A stretch of 33,689 nucleotides of DNA from Acidimicrobiaceae bacterium (GTDB taxonomy: Bacteria; Actinomycetota; Acidimicrobiia; Acidimicrobiales; MedAcidi-G1), in NCBI GenBank assembly GCA_002717365.1, contig PBDJ01000007.1, positions 4,469 to 38,157 on the forward strand, read 5' to 3'. This document shows, in pieces, positions 22,534 through 30,562 of this stretch; positions within the stretch are counted from its first letter, which is position 1, and each line of letters begins with the position of its first letter. Both the position numbers and the translations under genes were made by a program. Below the pieces are notes generated by a model, which searched no databases, had not been told where the DNA came from, and worked only from the letters and a program-made list of their open reading frames with translations.

Positions 22534-23424
22534 GTGACAGCGGTGACCGGATCGCCGGCCGCCGGCCGGGTGGTCAGCGAGGGTGTTACAACGGCCTACC
22601 TGGACTGGGGCGGTGATGGACCGCCGCTGGTCCTGCTGCACCCCAACGGCTTCTGTGCCGGTCTCTACGACCCGTTAGCTCGTCGCCTTGTCGACCGCTG
22701 CCACGTGGTGGGGGTGGACCTGCGGGGGCACGGGGCCAGCGACGACCTGACAGCGGTCGACGAACTCGGCAACGACCTGGCGGCCCAAGACGTCCTGGCT
22801 GTGGCCGACCATCTGGAGTTCGACCGGTTTTCGGTGCTGGGAGTGTCGTTCGGTGGCGCGGTGGGTATTGAGGTGGCTGCTGCTGCCCCTGACCGGATCG
22901 CTGCCCTGCTGCTCTGTGAAGCCATCGCCATTAAGACGGACAGCTCCCGACAGCAGCACTTTGGCGACGACGGCGACGACCACCCACTGGTCGTTGGTGC
23001 CCGACGGCGCCGCGATATCTGGGAGAGCCGGGAGGAGGTGCTGTCTTCCTACGGTTCTCGCCCCCCGTTAGATGCCCTAGACCCTGAGGCTCTAGCTGGG
23101 TACGTGCGCTGGGGGTTTCGCGACCGCGACGACGGGAGGGTCGAACTGGCCTGCCGTCCGCAGACTGAGGCCAGCATCTTCGGTCACGACCGGAGCCATG
23201 GTCCGATCGAAGCCTTCGCTGCCCTCGGTCGTGTCGCCTGTCCGGTTGCCGTTATGGCCGGAGCCCGGACCGACCTGGACCCGGGATGGTTCGCCGATCA
23301 AGCTGCGGTGGTCGGTGTGGACCTGCAGATCCTCGACGGAGGACACTTCGTTCTATTCGAAGACACGGCACAGGCCGTCGACCTAGTTGACCGTAACCTC
23401 CGGACCCTTGGGGTTCTCCTGTGA
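22534..23424 (+). CDS. Alpha/beta-hydrolase fold protein
   Basis: 296 residues from a GTG start. The fold is clear: PPLVLLHPNGFCAGLYDPLA (oxyanion strand and loop, with HPNG replacing the usual HGxG), HVVGVDLRGHGASD, and the nucleophile elbow GVSFGG with Ser105. A cap region contains the acidic segment HFGDDGDDHP. The acid candidate is the Asp in GARTDLDPGW and the catalytic His is in LDGGHFVLFED. Relatives include esterases, epoxide hydrolases, C-C bond hydrolases and haloperoxidase-like enzymes; Ser rather than Asp as nucleophile favours an esterase or C-C hydrolase. The substrate is unknown. The metallo-hydrolase gene starts 37 bases downstream in the same direction, so the two may be co-transcribed. 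There is no signal peptide, so it is cytoplasmic. Confidence 0.85.
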   Translation: MTAVTGSPAAGRVVSEGVTTAYLDWGGDGPPLVLLHPNGFCAGLYDPLARRLVDRCHVVGVDLRGHGASDDLTAVDELGNDLAAQDVLAVADHLEFDRFSVLGVSFGGAVGIEVAAAAPDRIAALLLCEAIAIKTDSSRQQHFGDDGDDHPLVVGARRRRDIWESREEVLSSYGSRPPLDALDPEALAGYVRWGFRDRDDGRVELACRPQTEASIFGHDRSHGPIEAFAALGRVACPVAVMAGARTDLDPGWFADQAAVVGVDLQILDGGHFVLFEDTAQAVDLVDRNLRTLGVLL

Positions 23425-23460
23425 CCCCACCCCATCACCCCTGACGAGACGAGGTATACC

Positions 23461-24786
23461 GTGAGCGAGCGTTCGCTGCACCCGGTAGAGGTGGCCAACC
23501 GGGTGATCGATTCCGGTCAGGCCGAGGCTCCACACAACCGGGTTACCCACCAACTCTCGGTGGTTGACGACGACGTAGCCGTGATCGAGTCGTTCTCCCA
23601 CTGCTGGGCTCTGCGTACCGACGAGGGGCTGATTTGTTTCGACGCAGGTGGGATTAAGCATGGAACGGAGGTGGTGGACGAGCTCCGACGCTGGAGCGAT
23701 CAGCCGGTCACCCACCTCGTTTACACCCACGGTCACCTTGATCACGTCGGCGGAAGTGGTGCCTTTGTGGCCGACGCGGAGGCCCGGGGTCACATCCGAC
23801 CCCGCTTCCTGGCCCACGAGGCCGTTCCAGCCCGCTTTGAGCGATATCGGGTCACCAACGGATGGAACCTGGTGATCAACCGCCGCCAGTTCGGAGGGAT
23901 TCGTAATCGGCAAGACCTGGGGATCGGCGACGACGGACCCGCCTTCCTGCCTGACCACGTCGCTGAGCCAGACGAGGTTTTCCGGGGCCAGATGTCGTTC
24001 ACTGTCGGGGACCGGACCATTGAGCTGCGACATGCCCGGGGAGAAACCGACGACCACGCCTGGGGCTGGGAAGCCGAACAGCGAACTGTTTACAGCGGCG
24101 ACTTCACCTCCTGGGTGTTTCCAAACGCCGGCAACCCGCAGAAGGTGCAGCGCTATCCGATCGAGTGGGCGGCCGCTATGCGCGACATGCTGGCTGCCGG
24201 TGCCGAGCGGGTTTATCCGGCCCACGGCCTGCCCATCGTGGGTCGGAACCGGGTGGAACAGGTTCTGGGTGATATCGCCGAGGCGCTCGAACACCTGACC
24301 GGCCGCACCCTCGAGCTGATGAATGAGGGCGCCACCATCGACGAGATCATCCACGAAGTCCGGGTCCCCGACCACCTACAGGATCGTCCGTGGCTGGCCC
24401 CTCAGTACGACGAACCCGAGTTTGTGGTCCGCAACGTCTACCGCCAGTTCGGGGGCTGGTGGGACGGCAACGCGGCGAACCTGAAGCCGGCCCGCGAAGC
24501 GGCTCTGGCTGCCGAACTGGCCTCTCTGGCCGGTTCGGTGGAGGTACTGGCCGAGCGGGCGGTAGCTCTCGCCGAGTCGGGAGACTTGAGGCTGGCCTGT
24601 CACCTGGTTGAGATGGCGGTAACTGCCGAGCCGACCCATGAGGGGGCCCACCGGGCCAGAGCCGACGTCTACTGGCGTCGACGGGCTGCCGAGCGGTCCC
24701 TCATGTCGAAAGGAATCTACGCCGCGGCGGCCCGCGAGTCGGAGACTGTTCTTGGTGAGGAGACGGTCGGCGACTCCCTGGGTTAG
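23461..24786 (+). CDS. MBL-fold metallo-hydrolase, alkylsulfatase-like
   Basis: 441 residues from a GTG preceded by a GACGAGG ribosome binding site. The metal motif THGHLDHVGG gives HxHxDH at 90-95. Further metal ligands are probable in the segments RHARGETDDHAW, YSGDFTSW and YPAHGLPIVG. After the catalytic domain, YRQFGGWWDGNAANLKP (about 330-346) and the helices to about 410 match the dimerisation domain of SDS/alkylsulfatases, where a conserved W-D-G-N-P/A motif occurs. A separate C-terminal SCP2-like domain, usual in full alkylsulfatases (~600+ residues), is missing. The protein may hydrolyse alkyl sulfate esters or a related ester. It overlaps the menC stop by 4 bp in convergent orientation. 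Confidence 0.87.
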   Translation: MSERSLHPVEVANRVIDSGQAEAPHNRVTHQLSVVDDDVAVIESFSHCWALRTDEGLICFDAGGIKHGTEVVDELRRWSDQPVTHLVYTHGHLDHVGGSGAFVADAEARGHIRPRFLAHEAVPARFERYRVTNGWNLVINRRQFGGIRNRQDLGIGDDGPAFLPDHVAEPDEVFRGQMSFTVGDRTIELRHARGETDDHAWGWEAEQRTVYSGDFTSWVFPNAGNPQKVQRYPIEWAAAMRDMLAAGAERVYPAHGLPIVGRNRVEQVLGDIAEALEHLTGRTLELMNEGATIDEIIHEVRVPDHLQDRPWLAPQYDEPEFVVRNVYRQFGGWWDGNAANLKPAREAALAAELASLAGSVEVLAERAVALAESGDLRLACHLVEMAVTAEPTHEGAHRARADVYWRRRAAERSLMSKGIYAAAARESETVLGEETVGDSLG

Positions 24787-25802
24787 TCGACGACGGGTCC
24801 GACCCCGTCCGTCCCTAGGTACAGCGTTCCACCGACCGGGCGACACGGCGTCGAGATGTCGTTGGCTAGGAAGTCGGCGGTGGCCAAGCCGGGTAGTGGG
24901 TCGAGTGCCCCGATGGCCGACGCCAAGTGAGCGGCGGCCCGGATACCGACCGACCCCTCCAGTAGGGAAGTGACCACCACGCCCAGGCCAGCATTGCGGG
25001 CCCGGGCGGCCGCCTCGGCGGACGCTGATGGGCCGCCGAGGGCTGACGGCTTGAGGACGACTAGGTCGGCGGCGCCTAGGGACACAGCTCGGGCCACCTC
25101 CTCGGGACTACTAGCTGACTCGTCCACGGCGATGGGGATGGGGGAAACAGAACGGAGAACGGCTAGGGCCTCTAGACCGGCCACCGGCTCCTCGACGAAC
25201 TCTGGGCCGTAGATGGACAGGCGTTCCAGACCCCTGAGAGCTTCTGAGGCTGACCAGGCCCCATTGGCGTCCAGGCGAATCCGGACACCAGTTCCGACGC
25301 GTTCTCGAACGGCAGCCACCCGGTCAAGGTCAGCATCGATCCCACCCACTCCTACCTTGACCTTGACCGTGGTATGGCCCGACGCCGCCGCCTCGGCGGC
25401 CGAAGCGGCCACGTCGTCTGGGGTGGTGCCCGTGACCAGGGCGGCTACAGCGACGCGGTCAGGGCTGTCGGGGGCCAGCAGGCGGTGGACCGACGTCCCA
25501 GCGACTTGTGCCGCGAGGTCCAGGAGCGCCGAGTCCACGGCAGCTCGGGCAGTAGGTGACCCAGCGGGGAGGCTTCCGTTGCTGTCGTCCGAAGCCCACT
25601 GGTGGAGGGCGGCCTCAGCTTCGTCCACCGTGTCCGAGGTGAATCCGGCCAGTGGGGCGGCTTCACCGAGACCGATGTGACCGTCCTCGTCCTCCAGGGA
25701 CAGAAGCACTGTCCAGCGGTCGTCGACCGGGCCGTGGGCGGTGGAGATCGGGGAGCGGTAGCGGAGCAGCCGGCGTTCGATCCGGACCGTACAGATCTTC
25801 AT
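24783..25802 (-). CDS. menC: o-Succinylbenzoate synthase
   Basis: 339 residues from the ATG at 25802 (a TTG codon at 25805 is unlikely to be used). An enolase-superfamily enzyme that dehydrates SHCHC to o-succinylbenzoate in menaquinone synthesis. Catalytic features are TTVKVKVG (Lys pair at 147/149), metal ligands Asp178 (RLDANGAW), Glu204 (FVEEP) and Asp227 (AVDES), and the opposite Lys251 (VLKPSALGG). The N-terminal capping domain begins IERRLLRYRSPISTAHG. The group also includes N-acylamino-acid racemases, but the position after menF, menD and menH supports MenC. It is the last gene of the operon; its start overlaps the menH stop by one base (TGATG). Confidence 0.93.
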   Translation of the reverse strand: MKICTVRIERRLLRYRSPISTAHGPVDDRWTVLLSLEDEDGHIGLGEAAPLAGFTSDTVDEAEAALHQWASDDSNGSLPAGSPTARAAVDSALLDLAAQVAGTSVHRLLAPDSPDRVAVAALVTGTTPDDVAASAAEAAASGHTTVKVKVGVGGIDADLDRVAAVRERVGTGVRIRLDANGAWSASEALRGLERLSIYGPEFVEEPVAGLEALAVLRSVSPIPIAVDESASSPEEVARAVSLGAADLVVLKPSALGGPSASAEAAARARNAGLGVVVTSLLEGSVGIRAAAHLASAIGALDPLPGLATADFLANDISTPCRPVGGTLYLGTDGVGPVVD

Positions 25803-26629
25803 CAACGTCGTTCCCGCTCATCGTCCAACTGGGACAGGAACTCCCGGACGGCATCGGTCGTCCGATCCGGGTTCTCGAGGTGGGTGGCGTGACCCGCCCC
25901 GGGGATCACGGAGATAGTCGAGCGGGTCAGGCCAGCGGCCATCCTCATTGCCACGGTCCGGTAGCGCGGGTCCTCCTCACCGACGACCAGCAGGACAGGT
26001 ACCCGGAGACCAGCTAGATCATGCCAGTAGGACGGCTGTCGCCCAGCTCCAGCGCCGCGGAGGCTGCCGGCCAAGCCATCGGGATGGTTGTCCAGTCGCT
26101 GGGCCCGACCGGCGGCCAATGCGTCAGGACCGAGGCGTTCCTGGGAGGCGAAGATCGGACTAGACATCCAATGGTCCACGAACCACTCAAGACCCCGCTC
26201 CAGGAGGTCATCGGCCAAGTCGTCATCGGATCGGGCCCGGGCCGACCGCTCGGCAGCATTTGACAGGCCGGCCGAGGACCCGATCAGGGTTAGAGAGGCA
26301 ACATGCCCGGGGTGGCGGACGGCCAGCCCCACGGCCAGCCGTCCACCCATGGAGTAGCCGATCACGTCGGCCGGTCGGAGTCGGTGGCGGTCGAGTAGGG
26401 AGGCCAAGGCGTCCACCGTGTGCTCGAAACCGAAGAGCTGGGGGTCGTCGGGGACACCGGTCCGGCCGTGGCCCGGAAGGTCGACGACGGCCACCTGGCG
26501 GAGATCAGTTAGGCGACGGCCTAGCGGCCAGATGGTCACTGCCCCCCCGGTGAAACCATGGAGCAACAGGAGGGGAGGACCGTCACCGTCCATCTCGACG
26601 TGGAGATCGGAGGAACCGTTGGCAGCCAC
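25802..26629 (-). CDS. menH: SHCHC synthase (2-succinyl-6-hydroxy-2,4-cyclohexadiene-1-carboxylate synthase)
   Basis: 275 residues from the GTG at 26629, one base after the menD stop; an ATG at 26707 lies inside menD and would add a non-homologous extension. The alpha/beta hydrolase fold has LLLLHGFTGGAVTIWPL, VVDLPGHGRTG, the nucleophile elbow GYSMGGRLAVGLAVRHP, LTLIGSSAGL, VVGEEDPRY and a catalytic His in GAGHATHLENP. HGFTG and GYSMGGRLA are typical of MenH. The enzyme removes pyruvate from SEPHCHC, the MenD product. Without the context it could be called a generic hydrolase; with menD and menC as neighbours the assignment is strong. Confidence 0.92.
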   Translation of the reverse strand: MAANGSSDLHVEMDGDGPPLLLLHGFTGGAVTIWPLGRRLTDLRQVAVVDLPGHGRTGVPDDPQLFGFEHTVDALASLLDRHRLRPADVIGYSMGGRLAVGLAVRHPGHVASLTLIGSSAGLSNAAERSARARSDDDLADDLLERGLEWFVDHWMSSPIFASQERLGPDALAAGRAQRLDNHPDGLAGSLRGAGAGRQPSYWHDLAGLRVPVLLVVGEEDPRYRTVAMRMAAGLTRSTISVIPGAGHATHLENPDRTTDAVREFLSQLDDERERR

Positions 26630-26630
26630 G

Positions 26631-28400
26631 TCAGATCTCGTAGTCGGCGAGAGCTCGATCCACGGCGATGGCCGCCGCCCGGTGGAGGCCCACGTTGGTC
26701 GAAGCATCGACGACGACGTGCACCAGGTGCAGACCCCTGCTCCCGACGGTCGCCGAAAGAACCTGGTCCAGACCGGTCCGGTCGGTTGGACGGTGGAGGT
26801 GGCCGCCGGCCAGGGCTGCTGCGTGTCCGAGGTCTAGGCCGTGCGGGGTGTGGAATAGGCGGTGGTGGTCGACGTGCGACTCGTCGGCGATAGGCAGGAA
26901 CCGGAAGATCCCGCCGCCGTCGTTGTCGACCAACACCACGGTTAGGTCCAGGTCGAGCCGCCCTGCGGCCGTGAGTCCTCCGACGTCGTGGAGGAAGGCC
27001 AAGTCGCCGGTGAACAAGACGGTGGGCGCCGAGGACCCGGCGGCTACGCCGAGGGCGGTCGACACCTGACCGTCGATCCCGCTGGCCCCCCGGTTGGCCA
27101 GGATTCGTAGCGGCCGATCACTGGTGGGCAGGAAGGCGTCCAGGTCACGGAGAGGCATCGAGTTGGCTACCACCAGGTTTGCGCCGGAAGGCAAGGCTCG
27201 GTCCAGAGCAATTGTCACGGCGGGTTCATCGAACGGGGCCCTGTCCACCAGGTCGGTCACCACTGCCGCAGCCCGTGCGTTAGCGCCAACCCAAGCGGCC
27301 GTCCACGGCCCGGACCGGTCAGTAGATGGCAGGTGGGTGGTTAGCAGAGCAGCCAATTGTCCCGGCTCGACGGCCACCCGGTCGGTAACACGGAGAGCGG
27401 CGTCAGGGAATCGGTCCAGATGATCGACAGCTACGACCCGATCGGCACCTACCCGATCCAGCCATAGCCGGTAGCCCTTGCTGGTTGGCATAGCACCAAA
27501 CTGGACCACCACGTCGGGGCGGTGCCGGTCGGACCACGAGGAGCGCATCAAGTGGTCGCCAGTAGCCAGGATCGGAGTCGCAGCAGTGTGGGGTCCCCGC
27601 CGGAGTCCGGAGGCTGGGTCGGCCAGAATTGGCCACCCGGTCCGGCGGGCCAATTCAGCCAAGGCGCCGACGCCGGTGGTGTCGAGGTCCAGAGCCCCAG
27701 CCACCATCAGCCCTCGTTCGGTCCCCAGAAGCCCAAGGAGAGGGCCAGGGTCGGAGGAAACCGCGCCGGGGGGTAGTGGGAGCAGACCGACGGGCGGCGG
27801 GTCGTCGGCTGAAGGCTCCAGCGGCTCACGGAGCGGGACGTTGACGTGGACCGGGCCGGGGATCGGCCGGGTGGCCCGCACTACAGCCTGATGAGCGAGT
27901 GAGGCCGCTTCACCGGCCGGTTGGGTTCCAGCCACTGCTGATGTGGTGGCCCACCGAGCGTGGTTGCCATATAGGCCCTGCTGATCGACGGTTTGTGGGG
28001 CACCCCGGTTCTGGAGTTCCGGAGGCCGGTCGCTGGTCAGGACGAGGAGCGGAACACCCGAGTGAAAGGCCTCGACCACTGCAGGCATGTAGTTGGCAGC
28101 TGCTGTGCCCGAGGTGCACAGCATGGCTACCGGCCGGCTGGTGGCTCGGGCCAGCCCCAAAGCGAAGAACCCCCCTGACCGTTCGTCCAGATGCATCGAC
28201 ACCTCTAGGCCATCTGTGCGGTCGGCGGCCACCGTCATCGGGGTGGATCGGGATCCCGGGGAGGCGGCCACGTGGGCTATGCCGCAGGCCGCCAACTGGG
28301 CGAAGAACGCTCGACACCAGGCCTGGGTGTCGTTCGGGTCGGCAACGGGTAGGGGGGAGACACCCATGGGGGACTCCCCGAGGTGGGAACTGACGTTCAC
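26631..28400 (-). CDS. menD: SEPHCHC synthase (ThDP-dependent)
   Basis: 589 residues from the GTG at 28400, which overlaps the menF stop as GTGA; an internal ATG at 28367 (MGVSPLPV) is the alternative. It joins 2-oxoglutarate and isochorismate. Key features are CGIAHVAASPGSRSTPMTVA (substrate-binding SPGSRS), MHLDERSGGFFALGLA with the ThDP-activating Glu, AMLCTSGTAAANYMPAVVEA, TSDRPPELQNRGAPQTVDQ, and a C-terminal ThDP-binding segment with GDLAFLHDVGGL and DNDGGGIFRFLP. Length matches MenD (about 550-590). It is the largest gene of the MerR-menF-menD-menH-menC operon. Confidence 0.95.
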   Translation of the reverse strand: MNVSSHLGESPMGVSPLPVADPNDTQAWCRAFFAQLAACGIAHVAASPGSRSTPMTVAADRTDGLEVSMHLDERSGGFFALGLARATSRPVAMLCTSGTAAANYMPAVVEAFHSGVPLLVLTSDRPPELQNRGAPQTVDQQGLYGNHARWATTSAVAGTQPAGEAASLAHQAVVRATRPIPGPVHVNVPLREPLEPSADDPPPVGLLPLPPGAVSSDPGPLLGLLGTERGLMVAGALDLDTTGVGALAELARRTGWPILADPASGLRRGPHTAATPILATGDHLMRSSWSDRHRPDVVVQFGAMPTSKGYRLWLDRVGADRVVAVDHLDRFPDAALRVTDRVAVEPGQLAALLTTHLPSTDRSGPWTAAWVGANARAAAVVTDLVDRAPFDEPAVTIALDRALPSGANLVVANSMPLRDLDAFLPTSDRPLRILANRGASGIDGQVSTALGVAAGSSAPTVLFTGDLAFLHDVGGLTAAGRLDLDLTVVLVDNDGGGIFRFLPIADESHVDHHRLFHTPHGLDLGHAAALAGGHLHRPTDRTGLDQVLSATVGSRGLHLVHVVVDASTNVGLHRAAAIAVDRALADYEI

Positions 28401-29710
28401 CGGAGGACCTTTGAGGTGGTCACTACAGGTCCGAGAAGAGCTCGCAGTTTCACATCGGTTTCTAAGAGCTCGCGGGCTGGGTCGGACCCGGCCACCACGC
28501 CGGCACCGGCGTACAGGGTGGTATTGGTCGCAGTGAGTAGGGCAGAGCGCAGAGCAACCCGGAACTCGCCGTCGCCCGATCCGTCCAGCCAGCCCACCGG
28601 GCTAGCGAACCACCCCCGGTCCATGCCCTCGTGAACAGAGCGAAGCTCGGTCGATCGTCCACTCGGGTATCCGGCTACAGCCGGGGTCGGGTGGAGGGCG
28701 CCGACGAGGTCCAGTAGCCCCACCGCTGTTGGGAGGTCGGCGTCGATAGGGGTGTGGAGGTGCTGGATCCCATGGAGCTTTAGGAGACTTGGTTCTCTCG
28801 GATGGCGATCGGTGACTCCTAGTCCAGCCAACGCGCGATTGACTGCGTCTACGACCACTGTGTGCTCATAGCGCTCCTTGGGACTGGTGAGAAGGCCCTG
28901 GCCTAGAGCGGCGTCGATGGCCGGGTCGGAGTCTCGGGGAGCAGAGCCAGCCAGGGCTGCCGTTTTGAGCCTTCCGGCGTGGACGGCGGCTAGGCGTTCT
29001 GGAGTGGCGGCCACGAACGACGTGTTGCCAACTGTGATACCGAGAGTGGCACACGCCGGGTAGGTGGCCCGGAGGGTGGCCAGGAGGCGGGCCACGTCGG
29101 GTCGAAGGTCGACGCGCAAGGACCGGCAGGGCACGGCCTTATGCAGCTCTCCGCGCCTGATGGCGTCCAGGGCTAGATGGACAAGGTTGCAGTAGTGATG
29201 TTGAGCGTCCTCGTCGGCCCAGGTGGCAGGGTCAACGTCGGCCGGGGTTTCAGGGTGAGGCGCGGCTGTCACCGGGGTAGGTCGATCAGCGCCGTCAATG
29301 CGAGTCACCCAGGTTCGGCCATCCCGACGCAGTACCTGGACGGCCGGAAGGACGAGGCGCCCGTTACCGAAGGGGGCCCATGGCCCTGATGGGGCAGTGT
29401 CGTCGAAGGCGAATCCGGCGGCCACCCGGGGCTGGGGGGCGTCGGCTGGCGCTTCGACTTCGAGGTCACCCAGGAGGCCGGCGGCCTGGAGTGCTGCGTC
29501 ATCAAACCGGGACGGGCCGTCCAGCGACACCACGTCGGTCGTCCCAAGGCCCACCCAAGAAACGTCATCCTCGGGAGCCTCCCAGAACCACCGCTCCTCA
29601 TCGGCTGGGGCGGTTGCCAGCCAGGCCAGGGGGTCGGTAGCCGGACCGGACCGGACCTCGGTGGTCGTTGCCGGGAGGCCGGGGCAAAGGCCGGGGTCGG
29701 TCAGGGCCAT
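28397..29710 (-). CDS. menF: Isochorismate synthase
   Basis: 437 residues from the ATG at 29710, inside the last 10 bases of the MerR gene. The chorismate-binding domain is in the C-terminal half: AIRRGELHKAVPCRSLRVDL, FVAATPERLAAVHAGRLKTAALAGSA-type block (shown in part), SPKERYEHTVVVDAVNRAL, HLHTPIDADL, LHPTPAVAGYP, GWLDGSGDGEFRVALRSAL and YAGAGVVAGSDPARELLETD. These match MenF/EntC/DhbC enzymes, which convert chorismate to isochorismate without breaking C-C bonds. Anthranilate and aminodeoxychorismate synthases share the fold, but LHPTPAVAG and the men neighbours support isochorismate synthase. It is the first enzyme of the pathway and the first enzyme gene of the operon. Confidence 0.94.
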   Translation of the reverse strand: MALTDPGLCPGLPATTTEVRSGPATDPLAWLATAPADEERWFWEAPEDDVSWVGLGTTDVVSLDGPSRFDDAALQAAGLLGDLEVEAPADAPQPRVAAGFAFDDTAPSGPWAPFGNGRLVLPAVQVLRRDGRTWVTRIDGADRPTPVTAAPHPETPADVDPATWADEDAQHHYCNLVHLALDAIRRGELHKAVPCRSLRVDLRPDVARLLATLRATYPACATLGITVGNTSFVAATPERLAAVHAGRLKTAALAGSAPRDSDPAIDAALGQGLLTSPKERYEHTVVVDAVNRALAGLGVTDRHPREPSLLKLHGIQHLHTPIDADLPTAVGLLDLVGALHPTPAVAGYPSGRSTELRSVHEGMDRGWFASPVGWLDGSGDGEFRVALRSALLTATNTTLYAGAGVVAGSDPARELLETDVKLRALLGPVVTTSKVLR

Positions 29711-30462
29711 CGACAGGTCACCTCGAGTTGAGAGGCGTCGGCGGCCATCAGAGCGTTGGCCAGGGTATGCCGCTCAGCGTCGGCTACCCGGTCCAGGGCC
29801 CGGTTCACGAGAGAGCGATGGAAGTGCTGGGCCACTAACCGGGTGACGGCAGGTAGGAGAGACCTGACTACCTCAACCAGGGCCTCGTCGGAGCCGTCGG
29901 TTCCGGACTTCACGTGATCCTCGAACAGGGTGATTGCCCGGTCGACCACTTCGCCAACGTTGGCGTTGTGGTCGGCGGCTAGTGCAACGAGCTCGTCGAG
30001 TGGCACCCCGGCGGCGCTGATGGCTAGTCCAGCCCGGACCATGGTCACCGCCCCCTCGTCGAAGAGGGGTCCGCCTTCGCCTTCGACCGGTTCCAGGATC
30101 CCGTTGTCACACAAGAGCGAGACCAGGCCCTCGGGAACCTCAGCCCGGTCAGCCACCTCCCGTCGGGTCAGGTTGGGGGAGCGGGTGGCGTTGGCGAGAC
30201 GGTCTAGGGCGTCGGATCGGGCCGATGCGTCGAGATCAGCGATCTGGGCCAGCGAGAAGCCTTCTTTGGCAAGTCGTCGGATCTCTGCCAAGCGGTTGAG
30301 ATGGGCATCCCGGTAAACAACTCGTCGGCCCCGGCGGACTGGCGGCTCAAGGAGGCCGAGACGCTGGTAGTAGCGGATGGTGTCAACCCCGATTCCGCTA
30401 GCCGCCGACAGACGGTCCACGGTAAGCAGGTCGTCGGTCACCGAACCAGGGATGAATTCCAC
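29701..30462 (-). CDS. MerR-family transcriptional regulator leading the men operon
   Basis: 253 residues from a GTG at 30462. The N-terminal MerR winged helix (about 12-82) reads LTVDRLSAASGIGVDTIRYYQRLGLLEPPVRRGRRVVY, here quoted in outline, with the typical IRYYQRLGLL and a Y-R-D wing. A second HTH-like block follows (about 96-130, TRREVADRAEVPEGLVSLLCDNGILEP), so the protein carries two DNA-binding-type modules. The C-terminal ~120 residues are helical with VRSLLPAVTRLVAQHFHRSL. No Cys cluster for metal sensing is visible; the ligand is unknown. The gene overlaps menF by 10 bp, so regulator and enzymes are probably co-translated. The promoter region carries nested inverted repeats, a probable autoregulatory operator. 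Confidence 0.88.
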   Translation of the reverse strand: MEFIPGSVTDDLLTVDRLSAASGIGVDTIRYYQRLGLLEPPVRRGRRVVYRDAHLNRLAEIRRLAKEGFSLAQIADLDASARSDALDRLANATRSPNLTRREVADRAEVPEGLVSLLCDNGILEPVEGEGGPLFDEGAVTMVRAGLAISAAGVPLDELVALAADHNANVGEVVDRAITLFEDHVKSGTDGSDEALVEVVRSLLPAVTRLVAQHFHRSLVNRALDRVADAERHTLANALMAADASQLEVTCRWP

Positions 30463-30468
30463 GATTCG

Positions 30469-30497
30469 ATTGTACGAGTAAACACTCTCAGTGTCGA
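30469..30497 (-). promoter_or_regulatory. Leaderless promoter of the MerR-men operon
   Basis: On the minus strand TCGACA (30492-30497) and TACAAT (30469-30474) are 17 bases apart. The GTG start at 30462 is 6 bases after TACAAT, where transcription would begin. This is the best -35/-10 pair I found in the window. An inverted repeat lies in its spacer and -35 box. Confidence 0.6.
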
Positions 30498-30505
30498 TGC
30501 TCGTA
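30473..30505. promoter_or_regulatory. Nested inverted repeats, putative MerR operator
   Basis: Inner repeat ACACT-CTC-AGTGT at 30482-30494 and outer repeat TACGAG (30473-30478) with CTCGTA (30500-30505) have nearly the same centre (30488/30489). A third, overlapping dyad GAGT-AAAC-ACTC spans 30476-30487. They cover the spacer and both boxes of the men promoter. MerR proteins bind dyads between -35 and -10. The same site could affect the divergent selenoprotein gene. Confidence 0.55.
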
Positions 30506-30562
30506 TTCTCAAAGATGTGGCTGGAACACGCTGTAGCCGCAGGACCGTGGCACGATGGCCCA

